From assembly GCF_021353235.1 (NCBI RefSeq), contig NZ_JAJTWT010000009.1:183912-247911 (forward strand): 64,000 nucleotides of DNA, read 5' to 3'. Shown here one piece after another: positions 31,508-41,045 of the stretch. Position 1 is the stretch's first letter. Each line of letters opens with the position of its first letter. The DNA is from Pelomonas caseinilytica (GTDB lineage: Bacteria; Pseudomonadota; Gammaproteobacteria; Burkholderiales; Burkholderiaceae_C). The notes beneath the pieces are model-generated. The model saw nothing but the letters and a program-made list of their open reading frames with translations, had not been told where the DNA came from and ran no database searches. The translations under genes were made by a program, and so were the position numbers.

Positions 31508-32821
31508 ATGCAGGATAGAACAAACGATCCGTTGATAGACGTCAACCAGTTGACCGTCGGGATGTTCATTCATCTCGACCTGGGCTGGATGTCGCATCCG
31601 TTTCCGCTGTCGAGCTTCAAGATCGCCTCGAGCGACCAGTTGCTGATCCTGCGCCGCCTCGGCCTGACGCAGGTGCGCTGGAGCCCCGCCAAGAGCGACC
31701 TCAACCTCCAGTCCCCCGAGACCGCCGAGGGCGAGGCCGCGGCCCAAGCCCCGGCCGACGTTGCCACCGCCGACGGGGCAGCCGCTGCCGCCCAGCCCAG
31801 CCCCGAGGAACTTGCCCGCGAAGCGCATCGCCGCGCTCTGGCCGCCCAGCGCGAGGCCCTGCGCCTGTGCGAGGAGCAGTACGGCGAGGCCGCCGACGGC
31901 TTCCGCGGCGTCATGGATCTCGTGCAGAGCGCGCCCCAGCAGGCGCGCGCCCAGGCCGAAAGCCTCACCGCCGCCCTGCTGGACAAGATGCTGGTGGAGG
32001 GTGACCTCAACATGCGGCTGCTCAACGAAGCCGCTGGCGACCGCAGCACCGCACATGCCCTCAATGTCTGCATCATCGCCCTGCTGCTCGGCCGCGCCTT
32101 CGGCCTGGGCCGCGACGAGATGATGGACCTCGGCGTCGGCTCGCTGCTGCATGACGTCGGCAAGCTGGAGATTGCCGCGCGGCTGCGGCATCGTGACGAG
32201 AGCTTCACGACGGCCGAGACCCATGCCTACCAGCAGCACGTCGTCAAGGGCGTGGCCATCGCCCAGACCATGGGCCTGGCGCCGGCGCCGCTGCTCATCA
32301 TCGCCCAGCACCACGAGCATGCCGACGGCAGCGGCTTCCCGCAGCGCATCAACATGGATCGCATGAGCACCGGCGCGCGCATCGTCGCCCTGGTCAATCG
32401 CTTCGACGGCCTGTGCAATCCTCTGATCACCTCCAAGGCCATGACGCCCCACGAGGCCCTGTCGCTGATGTTCGCCCAGGGGCGCAACCGCTTCGACGCG
32501 ACCATGCTGAACGCCTTCATCCGCATGATGGGCGTCTATCCGCCTGGCTCCACCGTCCAGCTGACCGACGATCGCTATGCCCTCGTCGTGTCGGTCAACT
32601 CGGCCCGGCCGCTGAAGCCTCGCGTCATGGTGCACGACCCCAAGGTACCCAAGGATGAGGCCCTCATCCTCAACCTCGAAGAGATGCCCGACCTCGGCAT
32701 CCGCCGCAGCCTCAAGCCGCAGTTCCTGCCACGCGCGTCGCTGGACTACCTCAGCCCGCGCGCCCGCATCGCCTACTTTTTCGACGCCGCCAGTACCGGG
32801 CCAGGGGAGTTGGCCGCGTGA
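31508..32821 (+). CDS. HD-GYP-type cyclic-di-GMP phosphodiesterase
   Basis: 437 residues. An N-terminal DUF3391 segment ('IDVNQLTVGMFIHLDLGWMSHPFPLSSFKI') and a Pro/Ala linker are followed by an HD-GYP domain: 'HALNVCIIALLLGRAFGL', the metal-binding 'LLHDVGKLEI', 'HVVKGVAIAQ', 'IAQHHEHADGSGFPQRI' and 'RIVALVNRFDGL'. The signature loop reads GFP instead of GYP; other HD-GYP residues are kept, so activity is likely. It hydrolyses c-di-GMP to GMP/pGpG. It overlaps the next GGDEF-EAL gene by GTGA, so the two are coupled. The 231-base gap upstream holds a small hairpin (31373-31386) and no gene. Confidence 0.9.
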   Translation: MQDRTNDPLIDVNQLTVGMFIHLDLGWMSHPFPLSSFKIASSDQLLILRRLGLTQVRWSPAKSDLNLQSPETAEGEAAAQAPADVATADGAAAAAQPSPEELAREAHRRALAAQREALRLCEEQYGEAADGFRGVMDLVQSAPQQARAQAESLTAALLDKMLVEGDLNMRLLNEAAGDRSTAHALNVCIIALLLGRAFGLGRDEMMDLGVGSLLHDVGKLEIAARLRHRDESFTTAETHAYQQHVVKGVAIAQTMGLAPAPLLIIAQHHEHADGSGFPQRINMDRMSTGARIVALVNRFDGLCNPLITSKAMTPHEALSLMFAQGRNRFDATMLNAFIRMMGVYPPGSTVQLTDDRYALVVSVNSARPLKPRVMVHDPKVPKDEALILNLEEMPDLGIRRSLKPQFLPRASLDYLSPRARIAYFFDAASTGPGELAA

Positions 32822-34956
32822 ACGCCACCCGCGAGGCAAGCCCGGCCCTGCCTCGCGTCCCCGAGGCGCCGCTCGTGATCGGCGCTTTGCTCGAAGGCCT
32901 GCCCGAACCGGCCTGGCTGGTGGATGGCGAGAGCCTGACGGTCACCGGCATCAACCGCGCGGCGCTGCGGCTGCTCGGCCTCAAGCCCGAGCGGGCCATC
33001 GGCCAGACGCCGGCGTCGCTGTGCGGCTCGCTGGAAGACGAGGCCTTCTGGCAGGGCGCGGCGCGGGACCCGTTCGCGCGCATCCGCTCGGACACCGTGC
33101 TGACCCACAGCGACGGCCAGCCACGCTGGGTCAGCCGCGCCATCAGCCCGGTCCACACGCCAGACGGCGGCCATTACTGGCTGGTGCTGTTGCACGACCA
33201 GACCCGCCGCCGCCGCGCCGAAGCCGAGCGGGAGACGCTGCTGGCCGAGCTGAGGGCCACGCTGGAATCCACCGCCGACGGCATCCTCGTCGTCGACCTG
33301 GCTGGCCGGGTGCGCAGCTTCAATCGCCGTTTCGCCAAGCTCTGGGGCCTGCCCGGCGGCTTGCTGCACGAGCCCGGCGATGCCGGCCTGTGGCTGAGCC
33401 TGCAGCGGGTGATGCGCGACGGCGAGGCCTATCGTGCCCGCATCGAAGCCCTGCTTGACGCACCGCTGATGCGCTCCAGCGACATGCTGCGGCTGGCCGA
33501 CGGCCGGGTGCTGGAGCAGGTCTCGCTGCCGCAGATGAGCCGTGGCGAGCCCATCGGCCGCGTGTTCTCCTTCCGCGACCTGAGCGAGAAGCTGGCCGCC
33601 CACCAGCGCATCGAGGAGCTCGGCCGCTCCGACGTGCTCACCGGCGCGCCCAACCGGCGCGCCCTGGCTGACCGCATCATCCAGCAGATGGCGGCGGTGG
33701 CGGCCGGCGACCCGCAGCCCGCCTTCGCCCTGCTGCATGTCGACCTCGACCGCTTCAAGCAGATCAACGACACCCTGGGCCACAGCTACGGCGACCGCGT
33801 GCTGCGGGAGGTGGTGGAGCGGCTGCGTGGCGCCGTGGGTCCCAACGACACGCTGGCCCGCCTGGGCGGCGACGAGTTCGCCCTGCTGATCGACGGCGCC
33901 CAGCTCTTCGAGGCCGAGGCCGCCGCCCGCCGCGTGCAGCAGCTGCTGGCCCAGCCCTTCAGCTTCGATACGCTCAGTTTTACCGTCACTGCCAGTTGCG
34001 GCATCGCCCTCTACCCCGGCGACGGCAGCACGCCGGACGAACTGATGGCCAGTGCCGAGCGGGCCATGCACTGGGTCAAGGAAAGCGGACGCGCCGGTTT
34101 CCGCTTCCATGTGCCGCGCCGCGAGGTGGACCTGCTGTCGCGCATGCGGCTCGACCATGCCATGCGCCAGGCCCTGGCCGAAGGGCGGTTCCGTCTGCAT
34201 TACCAGCCGCAGGTCGAGCTGGGCAGTGACCGCGTCATCGGCGCCGAGGCGCTGATCCGCTGGCGCGACCCGCAGCGCGGCGACGTCTCGCCCGCCGAAT
34301 TCATCCCCCTGGCCGAGGAGAGCGGCTTCGTCGTGGCCATCGGCGACTGGGTCATGCGCGAGGCCATCGAGCAGGCCGCCCATTGGCTGGGCCGCGGCCT
34401 TCGCATGCCGGTGGCGGTCAACGTCTCGGCGCTGCAGTTCCACCAGGCCCATTTCGTCGACAGCGTCGCCGCGGCCCTGCGCGACGCGGCCCTGCCGGCC
34501 AGCATGCTGGAACTGGAATTGACCGAGGGTGTGCTGCTGGGCGACGCCGAGGAGGGGCTCAAGCGCATGCAATCGCTCGCCGCCCTCGGGGTCACCCTCT
34601 CCATCGACGACTTCGGCACCGGCTATTCGTCGCTCGCCTACCTCAAGCGCTTCCCCATCCAGCGCCTCAAGATCGACCGCAGCTTCGTCAAGGGCCTGCC
34701 AGGCGACCCGAGCGATGCCGGCATCGCCAACGCCATCGTGCAGATGGGCCGGGCCCTGGGCCTGCAGGTCATCGCCGAGGGGGTCGAGACCGAGGCGCAG
34801 CGCGATTTCCTCGCCCAGGCCGGCTGCCACGAGTTCCAGGGTTTCCTGTTCGCGCCGCCGCTCAATCCCGAGGATTTCGAGCGGCGGGTGCGCCCGCGGC
34901 GCCACGTCGTCGACGCGGCCGTCTCCGGCTGGCTGGGCCTGGCGGGTAACGGTTGA
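32818..34956 (+). CDS. PAS-PAS-GGDEF-EAL cyclic-di-GMP protein
   Basis: 712 residues. Two PAS-like domains (about 15-125 and 135-250) are followed by GGDEF ('SDVLTGAPNRRALADR', 'HVDLDRFKQINDTLGH', 'RLGGDEF') and EAL ('AEALIRW', 'LELTEGVLLG', 'DDFGTGYSSLAYL', 'LKIDRSFVKGL', 'AEGVETE', 'EFQGFLFAPPL'). The I-site Arg is absent (GPND before 'TLARL'). Phosphodiesterase residues are complete. Translation begins at a GTG overlapping the HD-GYP stop, so c-di-GMP degradation by that protein and regulation here may be matched in amount. Confidence 0.92.
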   Translation: MNATREASPALPRVPEAPLVIGALLEGLPEPAWLVDGESLTVTGINRAALRLLGLKPERAIGQTPASLCGSLEDEAFWQGAARDPFARIRSDTVLTHSDGQPRWVSRAISPVHTPDGGHYWLVLLHDQTRRRRAEAERETLLAELRATLESTADGILVVDLAGRVRSFNRRFAKLWGLPGGLLHEPGDAGLWLSLQRVMRDGEAYRARIEALLDAPLMRSSDMLRLADGRVLEQVSLPQMSRGEPIGRVFSFRDLSEKLAAHQRIEELGRSDVLTGAPNRRALADRIIQQMAAVAAGDPQPAFALLHVDLDRFKQINDTLGHSYGDRVLREVVERLRGAVGPNDTLARLGGDEFALLIDGAQLFEAEAAARRVQQLLAQPFSFDTLSFTVTASCGIALYPGDGSTPDELMASAERAMHWVKESGRAGFRFHVPRREVDLLSRMRLDHAMRQALAEGRFRLHYQPQVELGSDRVIGAEALIRWRDPQRGDVSPAEFIPLAEESGFVVAIGDWVMREAIEQAAHWLGRGLRMPVAVNVSALQFHQAHFVDSVAAALRDAALPASMLELELTEGVLLGDAEEGLKRMQSLAALGVTLSIDDFGTGYSSLAYLKRFPIQRLKIDRSFVKGLPGDPSDAGIANAIVQMGRALGLQVIAEGVETEAQRDFLAQAGCHEFQGFLFAPPLNPEDFERRVRPRRHVVDAAVSGWLGLAGNG

Positions 34957-34977
34957 GCATTTCTGCCGGGCTGGCCG

Positions 34978-34983
34978 CAAAAT
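34978..34983 (+). promoter_or_regulatory. -10-like hexamer 6 bases before the DUF1840 gene
   Basis: CAAAAT ends 6 bases before the ATG at 34990, and the intervening GCCGCC is not a ribosome-binding site. This is the same spacing as at gloA, ruvA and hemJ and suggests a leaderless transcript. Confidence 0.35.
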
Positions 34984-34989
34984 GCCGCC

Positions 34990-35313
34990 ATGCTCTACCG
35001 CTTCAAATCCAAGGCCGGTGCCGACATCGTCATGCTGGGCGAGTCCGGTGACGCCGTGCTGCGCCTGATGGGCCGAGAGCCCGCCCCCCAAGGCATCCTG
35101 GAGGCGGCCGACCTGCCCGGGCTGCTGCAAAGGCTCGAAGCCGGCGTGGCGCAGGACGAGGCTCACTTCCAACAGGCCGTCGATGCCGCCCAAGCGGCCG
35201 GCGAGCCGGTGCCCAGGCGCCAGGGCGTCTCCCTGCGCCAACGCGCCTGGCCGCTGCACGAGCTGATGGAGCGCAGCCAGCGCGCGGGCGAAGACGTCGT
35301 CTGGGGCGTCTAG
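34990..35313 (+). CDS. DUF1840 domain protein
   Basis: 107 residues, beginning 'MLYRFKSKAGADIVMLGESGDAVLRLMGREP' and ending 'HELMERSQRAGEDVVWGV', the full length of the DUF1840 family found in Betaproteobacteria. Its function is unknown. The protein is soluble with no signal peptide. The recurrent feature is a small beta domain followed by a charged helix. It overlaps the phosphatase gene by one base (TAGTG), so both are probably made together. Confidence 0.85.
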   Translation: MLYRFKSKAGADIVMLGESGDAVLRLMGREPAPQGILEAADLPGLLQRLEAGVAQDEAHFQQAVDAAQAAGEPVPRRQGVSLRQRAWPLHELMERSQRAGEDVVWGV

Positions 35314-35957
35314 TGCTGGAGCAGGCCACCCGCATCGTCCTGATCCGCCACGGCGAGACCGCCTGGAACCGCGCCACGCGCATCCAGGGCCATACCGACG
35401 TTCCGCTCAGCCCCCTGGGACTGGCCCAGGCCGAGCGCGTCGCCGAGGCGCTCGCCGAAGAGCCCTTCGCCGCCATCTATTCCAGCGACCTCAGCCGGGC
35501 TCGCCAGACCGCACAGGCCCTGGCGCGCATTCACGAGCTGGACGTGCGCCTGGACGCCGGCCTGCGGGAGCGGGCCTTCGGTCGTTTCGAAGGGCTGAGC
35601 TGGAGCGAGATCGACCAGGGTTACCCCGAGGATGCGGCCCGCTGGCGGCGCCGGGAGCCTGATTTCGCCGTCGGTGGCGGCGAAAGCCTCATCAGCTTCA
35701 GCGAGCGCTGCCTGGCCGCCGCCCGGCGAGCGGCGGCGGCCCACCCGGGCCAGAGCATCGCCCTGGTGGCCCACGGCGGCGTGCTGGACTGTCTCTACCG
35801 CGCTGCGACCCGGGCGGCGCTGGACACGCCGCGCAGCTGGCTGCTGGGTAACGCCACCATCAACCGGCTGCTGGCGACGGTCGATGGCTTCACGCTGGTG
35901 GGCTGGAACGACGACCGTCATCTGGCCGGGCTGAGCGCCGACGACATGGCGGCCTGA
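35313..35957 (+). CDS. histidine phosphatase family protein (GpmB/CobC-like)
   Basis: 214 residues. The phosphoenzyme motif 'IVLIRHGETAWN' has the catalytic His in R-H-G, and the second His is in 'IALVAHGGVLDCL'. 'YSSDLSRARQTAQAL' and 'LRERAFGRFEGL' complete the 2-His phosphatase core. Family members include phosphoglycerate mutase-like, alpha-ribazole phosphatase and sugar-phosphate phosphatases; the substrate cannot be assigned. No cobalamin genes are nearby. GTG start, coupled to the DUF1840 gene. Confidence 0.9.
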   Translation: MLEQATRIVLIRHGETAWNRATRIQGHTDVPLSPLGLAQAERVAEALAEEPFAAIYSSDLSRARQTAQALARIHELDVRLDAGLRERAFGRFEGLSWSEIDQGYPEDAARWRRREPDFAVGGGESLISFSERCLAAARRAAAAHPGQSIALVAHGGVLDCLYRAATRAALDTPRSWLLGNATINRLLATVDGFTLVGWNDDRHLAGLSADDMAA

Positions 35958-36144
35958 GGCGTCGCGCACCCCCCGAGCTGGGGCTGCTGAGGGCTTGTCC
36001 GGATTTTCAAGGCCCCTAAGCCGACTGTTGCATCCGCGCGTCGCTTGCTTCGGGTGCCGCGCCGGCCGCTCCTATACTGCCTGCCACTTGTCCTTCATGG
36101 CGGGACTGTCATCCCCGCCGCAACCCATTCTGCAAAGGCACACG

Positions 36145-37101
36145 ATGAAGAAGATTGCACTCGTCGCCGCTCTGGCTGCCGCTTCGGCCGCCCCGGCTTT
36201 CGCCCAAAGTTCCGTGACCCTGTGGGGCCGCATCAACACCAGCGTGGAAAGCCAGAAGGTCGGCTCCGCTGACCGCAAGACCGTGGTGCAGAACAACTCC
36301 TCGCGTCTGGGCCTGCGTGGCACGGAAGACCTGGGTGGTGGCCTGAAGGCTGGCTTCAACCTGGAGCATGGCCTCGATTCCGACACCGGCGCCGCGACCG
36401 GCGGCACCACCTTCTGGAGCCGTCAGGCCAACGTCGAGCTGAGCGGTTCCTTCGGTACCGTTCGCCTGGGCACCTGGTTCCCGGATTCCTACTTCTCGAC
36501 GGTCGACCGCACGAGCAACCACAACCACGACACCGGCACGTCGTCGGACAACCTGTTCGCGTCCTTCGGTTTCGGCGCCCGCACGAACAAGGTCGGCTAC
36601 TTCTCGCCCACGGTCGGCGGCTTCAACTTCATCGGCTCGGTTCGCGCCGGCGAAGGCTCGGGCCCCCGTGCCTATGACCTCTCGGTCAACTACGAAGTGA
36701 GCGGCCTGCACGTCGCCGGTACCTACGCCCAGAACGACGCTTTCGGCGCTTCCGCCAAGCGCAAGGCCTACGGCCTGGAAGCCGACTACGGCTTCGGGCC
36801 CTTCCTGGTGACCGGCTACTACCAGCGTGAAGAAGTCGACGGCTTCAAGTCGCGCGACATCGGCCGCGTCTCGGCCATGTACACGGTCGGCCAGTCGGAA
36901 TTCCACGTCAACGTCGGTGGCACCAAGGCCGGCAGCGATGCCGAGTTCCGTTTCGGCGGCGCCAAGCAGTACACCGTCGGCTACAACTACAACCTGAGCA
37001 AGCGCACCAAGGTCTACGGCTTCTACACCAAGACCGACTACAACGGTCCTGGCGTGCCTGACTTCTCGTCGCTGGCCGCTGGCATCCGCCACAACTTCTG
37101 A
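36145..37101 (+). CDS. outer membrane porin (Burkholderiales trimeric type)
   Basis: 318 residues with a Sec signal peptide ('MKKIALVAALAAASAAPAFAQ', cleaved after Ala20/Gln21) and a 16-stranded beta-barrel of the Gram-negative porin family: 'SSVTLWGRINTSVESQ', 'NNSSRLGLRGTEDLGGGLKAGFNLEHGL', 'VRLGTWFP', and a final strand ending in Phe ('AAGIRHNF'). It admits small hydrophilic solutes through the outer membrane. The coding sequence uses fewer rare third-position choices than its neighbours, as expected for a highly expressed gene. A TATACT box lies at 36073-36078, and a strong terminator follows. Confidence 0.94.
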   Translation: MKKIALVAALAAASAAPAFAQSSVTLWGRINTSVESQKVGSADRKTVVQNNSSRLGLRGTEDLGGGLKAGFNLEHGLDSDTGAATGGTTFWSRQANVELSGSFGTVRLGTWFPDSYFSTVDRTSNHNHDTGTSSDNLFASFGFGARTNKVGYFSPTVGGFNFIGSVRAGEGSGPRAYDLSVNYEVSGLHVAGTYAQNDAFGASAKRKAYGLEADYGFGPFLVTGYYQREEVDGFKSRDIGRVSAMYTVGQSEFHVNVGGTKAGSDAEFRFGGAKQYTVGYNYNLSKRTKVYGFYTKTDYNGPGVPDFSSLAAGIRHNF

Positions 37102-37121
37102 TCCATCGGATCGGTCAAGAG

Positions 37122-37147
37122 AAAGCGCCCCTCGGGGCGCTTTTTTT
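37122..37147 (+). terminator. Rho-independent terminator of the porin gene
   Basis: AAAGCGCCCC-TCG-GGGCGCTTTTTTT: a 9-10 bp GC-rich stem with a short loop and seven or more T's, starting 20 bases after the porin stop. Confidence 0.93.
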
Positions 37148-37198
37148 CATGGCCGCTCACGATGACGAAGCGGGCCGGCCTGGCGGGCTGCAGGCCCG

Positions 37199-38263
37199 TC
37201 AGCCGCCGAACAGGTCGGCCCCGGTCCCGCCCCTGCTGGCCGGCGGTGCCAGGCCCAGGTGCCGGTAGGCCGCCAGCGTGGCCACGCGGCCGCGCGGCGT
37301 GCGCTGCAGGAAGCCCTGCTGGATGAGGTAGGGCTCGATGACGTCCTCGATGGTGCCGGCCTCCTCGCCGATGGCCGCGGCCACGTTTTCCAGGCCGACC
37401 GGCCCGCCGTCGAAACGGTGGACGACGGCCTCCAGCAGCTTGCGGTCCATCACGTCGAAGCCTTGCGGGTCCACGTCTAGCATGGCCAGGGCCTTGTCCG
37501 CGATGCCGGCCACGATGCGGCCGTCGCCCTTGACCTCGGCATAGTCCCGCACGCGGCGCAGCAGCCGGTTGGCGATGCGGGGGGTGCCGCGCGAGCGGCG
37601 GGCGATCTCCAGGGCGCCGTCGGCGTCGATGGGCGCGCCGAGCAGGCCGGCCGAGCGCGTCACGATGCGCTGCAGCTCGGCCGGCGTGTAGAACTCCAGC
37701 CGGGCGACGATGCCGAAGCGGTCGCGCAGCGGATTGGTCAGCATGCCGGCCCGCGTCGTCGCGCCGACCAGGGTGAAAGGCTGCAGGTCGAGCTTGATCG
37801 AGCGGGCCGCCGGGCCTTCGCCGATCATGATGTCGATCTGGTAGTCCTCCAGGGCCGGGTAGAGGATTTCCTCGACGACGGGGCTGAGGCGGTGGATCTC
37901 GTCGATGAAGAGGACGTCGTTCTTCTCGAGGTTGGTGAGGATGGCAGCGAGGTCCTTGGGCTTCTCCAGCACCGGGCCGGAGGTCTGGCGCAGGTTGACG
38001 CCGAGTTCGGCCGCGATGATGTGGGACAGCGTCGTCTTGCCCAGGCCCGGCGGGCCGAAGAGCAGGACGTGGTCCAGGGCCTCGCGGCGCTTGCGGGCCG
38101 CGCCGATGAAGATCTCCAGCTGTTCGCGGGCCTTGGCCTGGCCGACGTAGTCGTCCAGCAGCTTGGGCCTCAGCGCGCGTTCCAGCGCCTCCTCGCGGCT
38201 GGACTCGGGCGCCGCGTTGACGAGGCGCGGAGCAGGGGCGAAGTCGTCGGTCTGGATGCTCAT
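37199..38263 (-). CDS. ruvB: Holliday junction branch-migration helicase RuvB
   Basis: 354 residues, the AAA+ motor of RuvAB: '[18 protein letters not shown]', Walker A '[13 protein letters not shown]', Walker B '[10 protein letters not shown]', sensor '[21 protein letters not shown]', and the C-terminal winged helix with '[16 protein letters not shown]'. It forms hexameric rings that pump DNA at Holliday junctions during recombination repair. It lies 10 bases after ruvA on the same strand. ruvC is not in the window. Confidence 0.97.
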   Translation of the reverse strand: MSIQTDDFAPAPRLVNAAPESSREEALERALRPKLLDDYVGQAKAREQLEIFIGAARKRREALDHVLLFGPPGLGKTTLSHIIAAELGVNLRQTSGPVLEKPKDLAAILTNLEKNDVLFIDEIHRLSPVVEEILYPALEDYQIDIMIGEGPAARSIKLDLQPFTLVGATTRAGMLTNPLRDRFGIVARLEFYTPAELQRIVTRSAGLLGAPIDADGALEIARRSRGTPRIANRLLRRVRDYAEVKGDGRIVAGIADKALAMLDVDPQGFDVMDRKLLEAVVHRFDGGPVGLENVAAAIGEEAGTIEDVIEPYLIQQGFLQRTPRGRVATLAAYRHLGLAPPASRGGTGADLFGG

Positions 38264-38273
38264 GGCCGACTCC

Positions 38274-38843
38274 TCACGACAGCTTCTTCAGCGCCAGCTT
38301 GATGCCCTCGCTGACGCCCACGTCGGGCGGCAGCGCCTTGAGGGCCGCGGCGGCGTCCTTCTCGCTGTAGCCGAGGGCCACCAGCGCCTGCAGGATGTCG
38401 GCCTGGGCGTCGCTGGCCACCGTGGCCGGCAGGGCCAGGTCGGGCCCGAGCTTGCCCTTGAGTTCCAGCAACAGCCGCTCGGCCGTCTTCTTGCCGATGC
38501 CCGGCACCTTGGTCAGCCGGCCCGCCTCCTGCCGGGACACGGCCTGGGCCAGCTCGGCCACGGACAGGCCCGACAGCAGCCCCAAGGCCATCTTGGGCCC
38601 GATGCCGCTGATCTTGATGAGCTGGCGGAAGGTGGCGCGTTCCTCATGGGTGAGGAAGCCGAAGAGCTGGTGGGCATCCTCGCGCACGACGAGGTGGGTC
38701 AGCAGCACGGCACGCTCCCCGAGCGCGCCGAGGTTGAAGAACGTGCTCATCGGCACGTCGACCTCGTAGCCGACTCCGGCCACGTCGATCACCACCTGGG
38801 GCGGGGTCTTCTCGGCGATGACGCCTGTCAGTCTTCCAATCAT
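38274..38843 (-). CDS. ruvA: Holliday junction branch-migration protein RuvA
   Basis: 189 residues with the three RuvA domains: an OB-fold start '[28 protein letters not shown]', helix-hairpin-helix motifs '[18 protein letters not shown]' and '[23 protein letters not shown]', and the C-terminal RuvB-binding domain '[22 protein letters not shown]'. The tetramer holds the four-way junction for RuvB. The ATG has no ribosome-binding site; GATAAT ends 6 bases upstream, so a leaderless transcript is likely. Confidence 0.97.
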   Translation of the reverse strand: MIGRLTGVIAEKTPPQVVIDVAGVGYEVDVPMSTFFNLGALGERAVLLTHLVVREDAHQLFGFLTHEERATFRQLIKISGIGPKMALGLLSGLSVAELAQAVSRQEAGRLTKVPGIGKKTAERLLLELKGKLGPDLALPATVASDAQADILQALVALGYSEKDAAAALKALPPDVGVSEGIKLALKKLS

Positions 38844-38849
38844 CGGCCC

Positions 38850-38855
38850 ATTATC
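38850..38855 (-). promoter_or_regulatory. GATAAT -10 box 6 bases before ruvA
   Basis: On the reverse strand GATAAT, a five-of-six match to the consensus, ends 6 bases before the ruvA ATG. Transcription would start at the first base of the start codon. It lies in the 27-base gap after the NarL-type regulator, so ruvAB would have its own promoter as well as read-through. No clear -35 was found. Confidence 0.5.
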
Positions 38856-38870
38856 CGGGCCGGTGGGCGG

Positions 38871-39524
38871 TCAGTTCCTGCCGAACAACCCGAGGCGCTG
38901 GGCTTCCAGGGCCGCCTCGGCGCGCGAACTCACGTTGAGCTTGCGGTAGATCTGCTTCACGTAGTCGGCGATGGTGTGGCGGGACAGGCCGAGCTGCACG
39001 CCGATCTCGGGCAGCGTGAAGCCCTTGGCCACGCGCAGCAGCACTTCGGTCTCGCGGTCGGTCAGCGACACCTCGTGCAGGAGGGCCTGCGAACTTGGCT
39101 TGGCGTGCGCGGCGAAGTAGGCGATGACCTTGCGGGCGATGGACGGCGACAGCGGCGGCTCGCCCTGGCTCATGCGCTGCAGTTGCTCGACCAGCAGCTC
39201 GCGCGACTGCTCCTTGAGCAGATAGCCGAAGGCGCCGGCCTGCAGGGCGGGGAAGAGGTGCTCGTCGTCATCGTGGATGGTGACGATGACCGACTGCACC
39301 TCGGGCTGCTTCTCGCGCAGTGCCGCGATGACCTCGACCCCCGAGCCGTCCGGCAGCCCCAGGTCCAGCAGGGCCAGCGTGAAGCGCTGGCCGTTGACGA
39401 GGGCGAGGGCGTCCTGGACGCGCGAGCACTCGGTGATCTGGGCGTTGGCGAATACCTGCTTGACCAGGGCCTTGAGCCAGGCGCGGATCTCCGGGATGTC
39501 TTCCAGCAGCAGGATGTGGTTCAT
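38871..39524 (-). CDS. NarL/LuxR-family response regulator
   Basis: 217 residues. The receiver has acidic residues in 'LLLEDIPE', phosphoacceptor Asp54 ('LALLDLGLPDGSG') and Lys104 ('YLLKEQ'). A LuxR-type helix-turn-helix at the C-terminus reads 'LTDRETEVLLRVAKGFTLPEIGVQLGLSRHTIADYVKQIYRKLNVSSRAEA'. The Ser/Thr switch position reads Thr82 in 'IVTIHDD'. It is downstream of and in line with its kinase (15-base gap) and upstream of ruvAB. Its targets are unknown. Confidence 0.93.
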   Translation of the reverse strand: MNHILLLEDIPEIRAWLKALVKQVFANAQITECSRVQDALALVNGQRFTLALLDLGLPDGSGVEVIAALREKQPEVQSVIVTIHDDDEHLFPALQAGAFGYLLKEQSRELLVEQLQRMSQGEPPLSPSIARKVIAYFAAHAKPSSQALLHEVSLTDRETEVLLRVAKGFTLPEIGVQLGLSRHTIADYVKQIYRKLNVSSRAEAALEAQRLGLFGRN

Positions 39525-39539
39525 GGGGAGCCTCGAAAT

Positions 39540-40952
39540 CTACAGGGGAATCGTCAGACGGATGACAGTACCCCAGCCGGGCCCGGATTCAACCAGGCAC
39601 TGGCCATGCATTTGCTTGGCGCGTGATTTCATGCTCGCCATGCCGTGGCCTCTGTCCAACCGGCCGTCGAGTTCGGTCGGGATGCCCTGTCCGTTGTCCT
39701 GGATGGTCAGGATGAAATCACCATCCTGCACGGCGCTGGAGATGGTGGCGTGCGTCGCGCCGCTGTGCTTGATGATGTTGGACACCGACTCGCGCAGGAT
39801 GCGCGTGGTCTGGACGTAAGCGCGCGCGGGCAGGGTGTGCACGACATCTTCGGCCGGCGACTTCCATTCGGCCAGGATGTTGGCCTGTCCCAGGCGTGAG
39901 ACGACCTCCGCCCGCCAGTCGCCCAGCGCGTCGATGAGATGCACGGGCTTGCCCGTCAGGCCGCGCACCGACAGGCGCATCTCCTCCAGCGCCTCGCGCG
40001 CCAGCGTCGAGATGCGGTCGGACTCGCTGGTGTGGACGATGGTCAGCAGCTTGGCCCCCAGGTCGTCGTGCAGGTCGGCGGCGATGCGCTTGCGCTCCCG
40101 TTCGGTGACCTGTTCGAGCTTCTGCTCGGCCAGCTGGCTGTGGCTGCGCTCGACCTCGGCGATGCGCTCGGCCATGCGCTGCTCGATGGCGGCGGCGCGC
40201 TTCTCGGCCTCCAGGCGCGCGTGGGCGACGCTGTTCACCACCTGCAGCCCCAGGGCCAGCATCAGCGTCGGCAGCATCAGCAGCAGCCAGGGCGAGGCCG
40301 CCCACCACAGCGACTCGCTGACGCCGGCCAGCACCATCTCGGCCACCAGGGCGAACATCGTGGGCAGCAGCAGCACGGCCATCAGGTGGAACTCGCGCGC
40401 CTGGACTTCGTCGGGCGTGGCGAGCAGGCGCAGCCGGCGCAGCCACAGGGCCCAGCCCATGGCTGCCACCAGTTCGAGGCTCAGCACCGCGTGCCAGACC
40501 GTGCCCAGCACGCCGACCTGCCCGCCGGTCAGCAGCAGGCTGGCAGGCACGATCAGGCACTGGATCAGCAAGGCATGGTCGATCCAGCCGCGCTTCCAGT
40601 TCATCTGCCGCAGCAGGTATTGCACGCCGCACAACACCAGCAGCGTCATGAGCAGCGGCCTCAGCCCCGCGGCGCCCGGCGCCGTCGTGGCGCGCAGGAC
40701 CACCCAGCTCAGCATCATGCCCACGAGGAAGTTGGCGGCGCGCTCGCGGTGGTGCAGGCTGGACACCAGGCCGACGACCGTGGCCATCAGCGCCAGCATG
40801 GCGGCGACCCAGCCATTGAGCGTGGCGGCCCAGTAGAGGCTGGCCTGGCTCTGGGCGTGGGCGGCTGCCGGCCAGATCATTGCGGCGGCGAGGGGCAGGC
40901 GGGCGAGCAGACGCCGGGCCGTGGCGGCTTCCGGCGCAGTTAGGAAATTCAT
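39540..40952 (-). CDS. NarX/DesK-type sensor histidine kinase with seven-helix membrane sensor
   Basis: 470 residues. An N-terminal signal-like segment is followed by about seven hydrophobic helices (42-240), a coiled coil (245-285), and a HisKA_3 domain with His295 in '[18 protein letters not shown]'. The ATPase domain has '[21 protein letters not shown]', the G1 box 'IQDNGQGIP' and '[16 protein letters not shown]'. The sensor has no periplasmic loop of size, so it probably detects a membrane or intracellular cue. It pairs with the NarL-type regulator. CACAAT ends 8 bases before the ATG. Confidence 0.92.
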   Translation of the reverse strand: MNFLTAPEAATARRLLARLPLAAAMIWPAAAHAQSQASLYWAATLNGWVAAMLALMATVVGLVSSLHHRERAANFLVGMMLSWVVLRATTAPGAAGLRPLLMTLLVLCGVQYLLRQMNWKRGWIDHALLIQCLIVPASLLLTGGQVGVLGTVWHAVLSLELVAAMGWALWLRRLRLLATPDEVQAREFHLMAVLLLPTMFALVAEMVLAGVSESLWWAASPWLLLMLPTLMLALGLQVVNSVAHARLEAEKRAAAIEQRMAERIAEVERSHSQLAEQKLEQVTERERKRIAADLHDDLGAKLLTIVHTSESDRISTLAREALEEMRLSVRGLTGKPVHLIDALGDWRAEVVSRLGQANILAEWKSPAEDVVHTLPARAYVQTTRILRESVSNIIKHSGATHATISSAVQDGDFILTIQDNGQGIPTELDGRLDRGHGMASMKSRAKQMHGQCLVESGPGWGTVIRLTIPL

Positions 40953-41045
40953 GGGCCGGCATTGTGGGGGAGGGCCGGCATGGCACAGGCCGGGGAATGC
41001 ACCAGAGGCGACAATTCGTGCCCCCTTCCTCGAACGGCGCCCATC

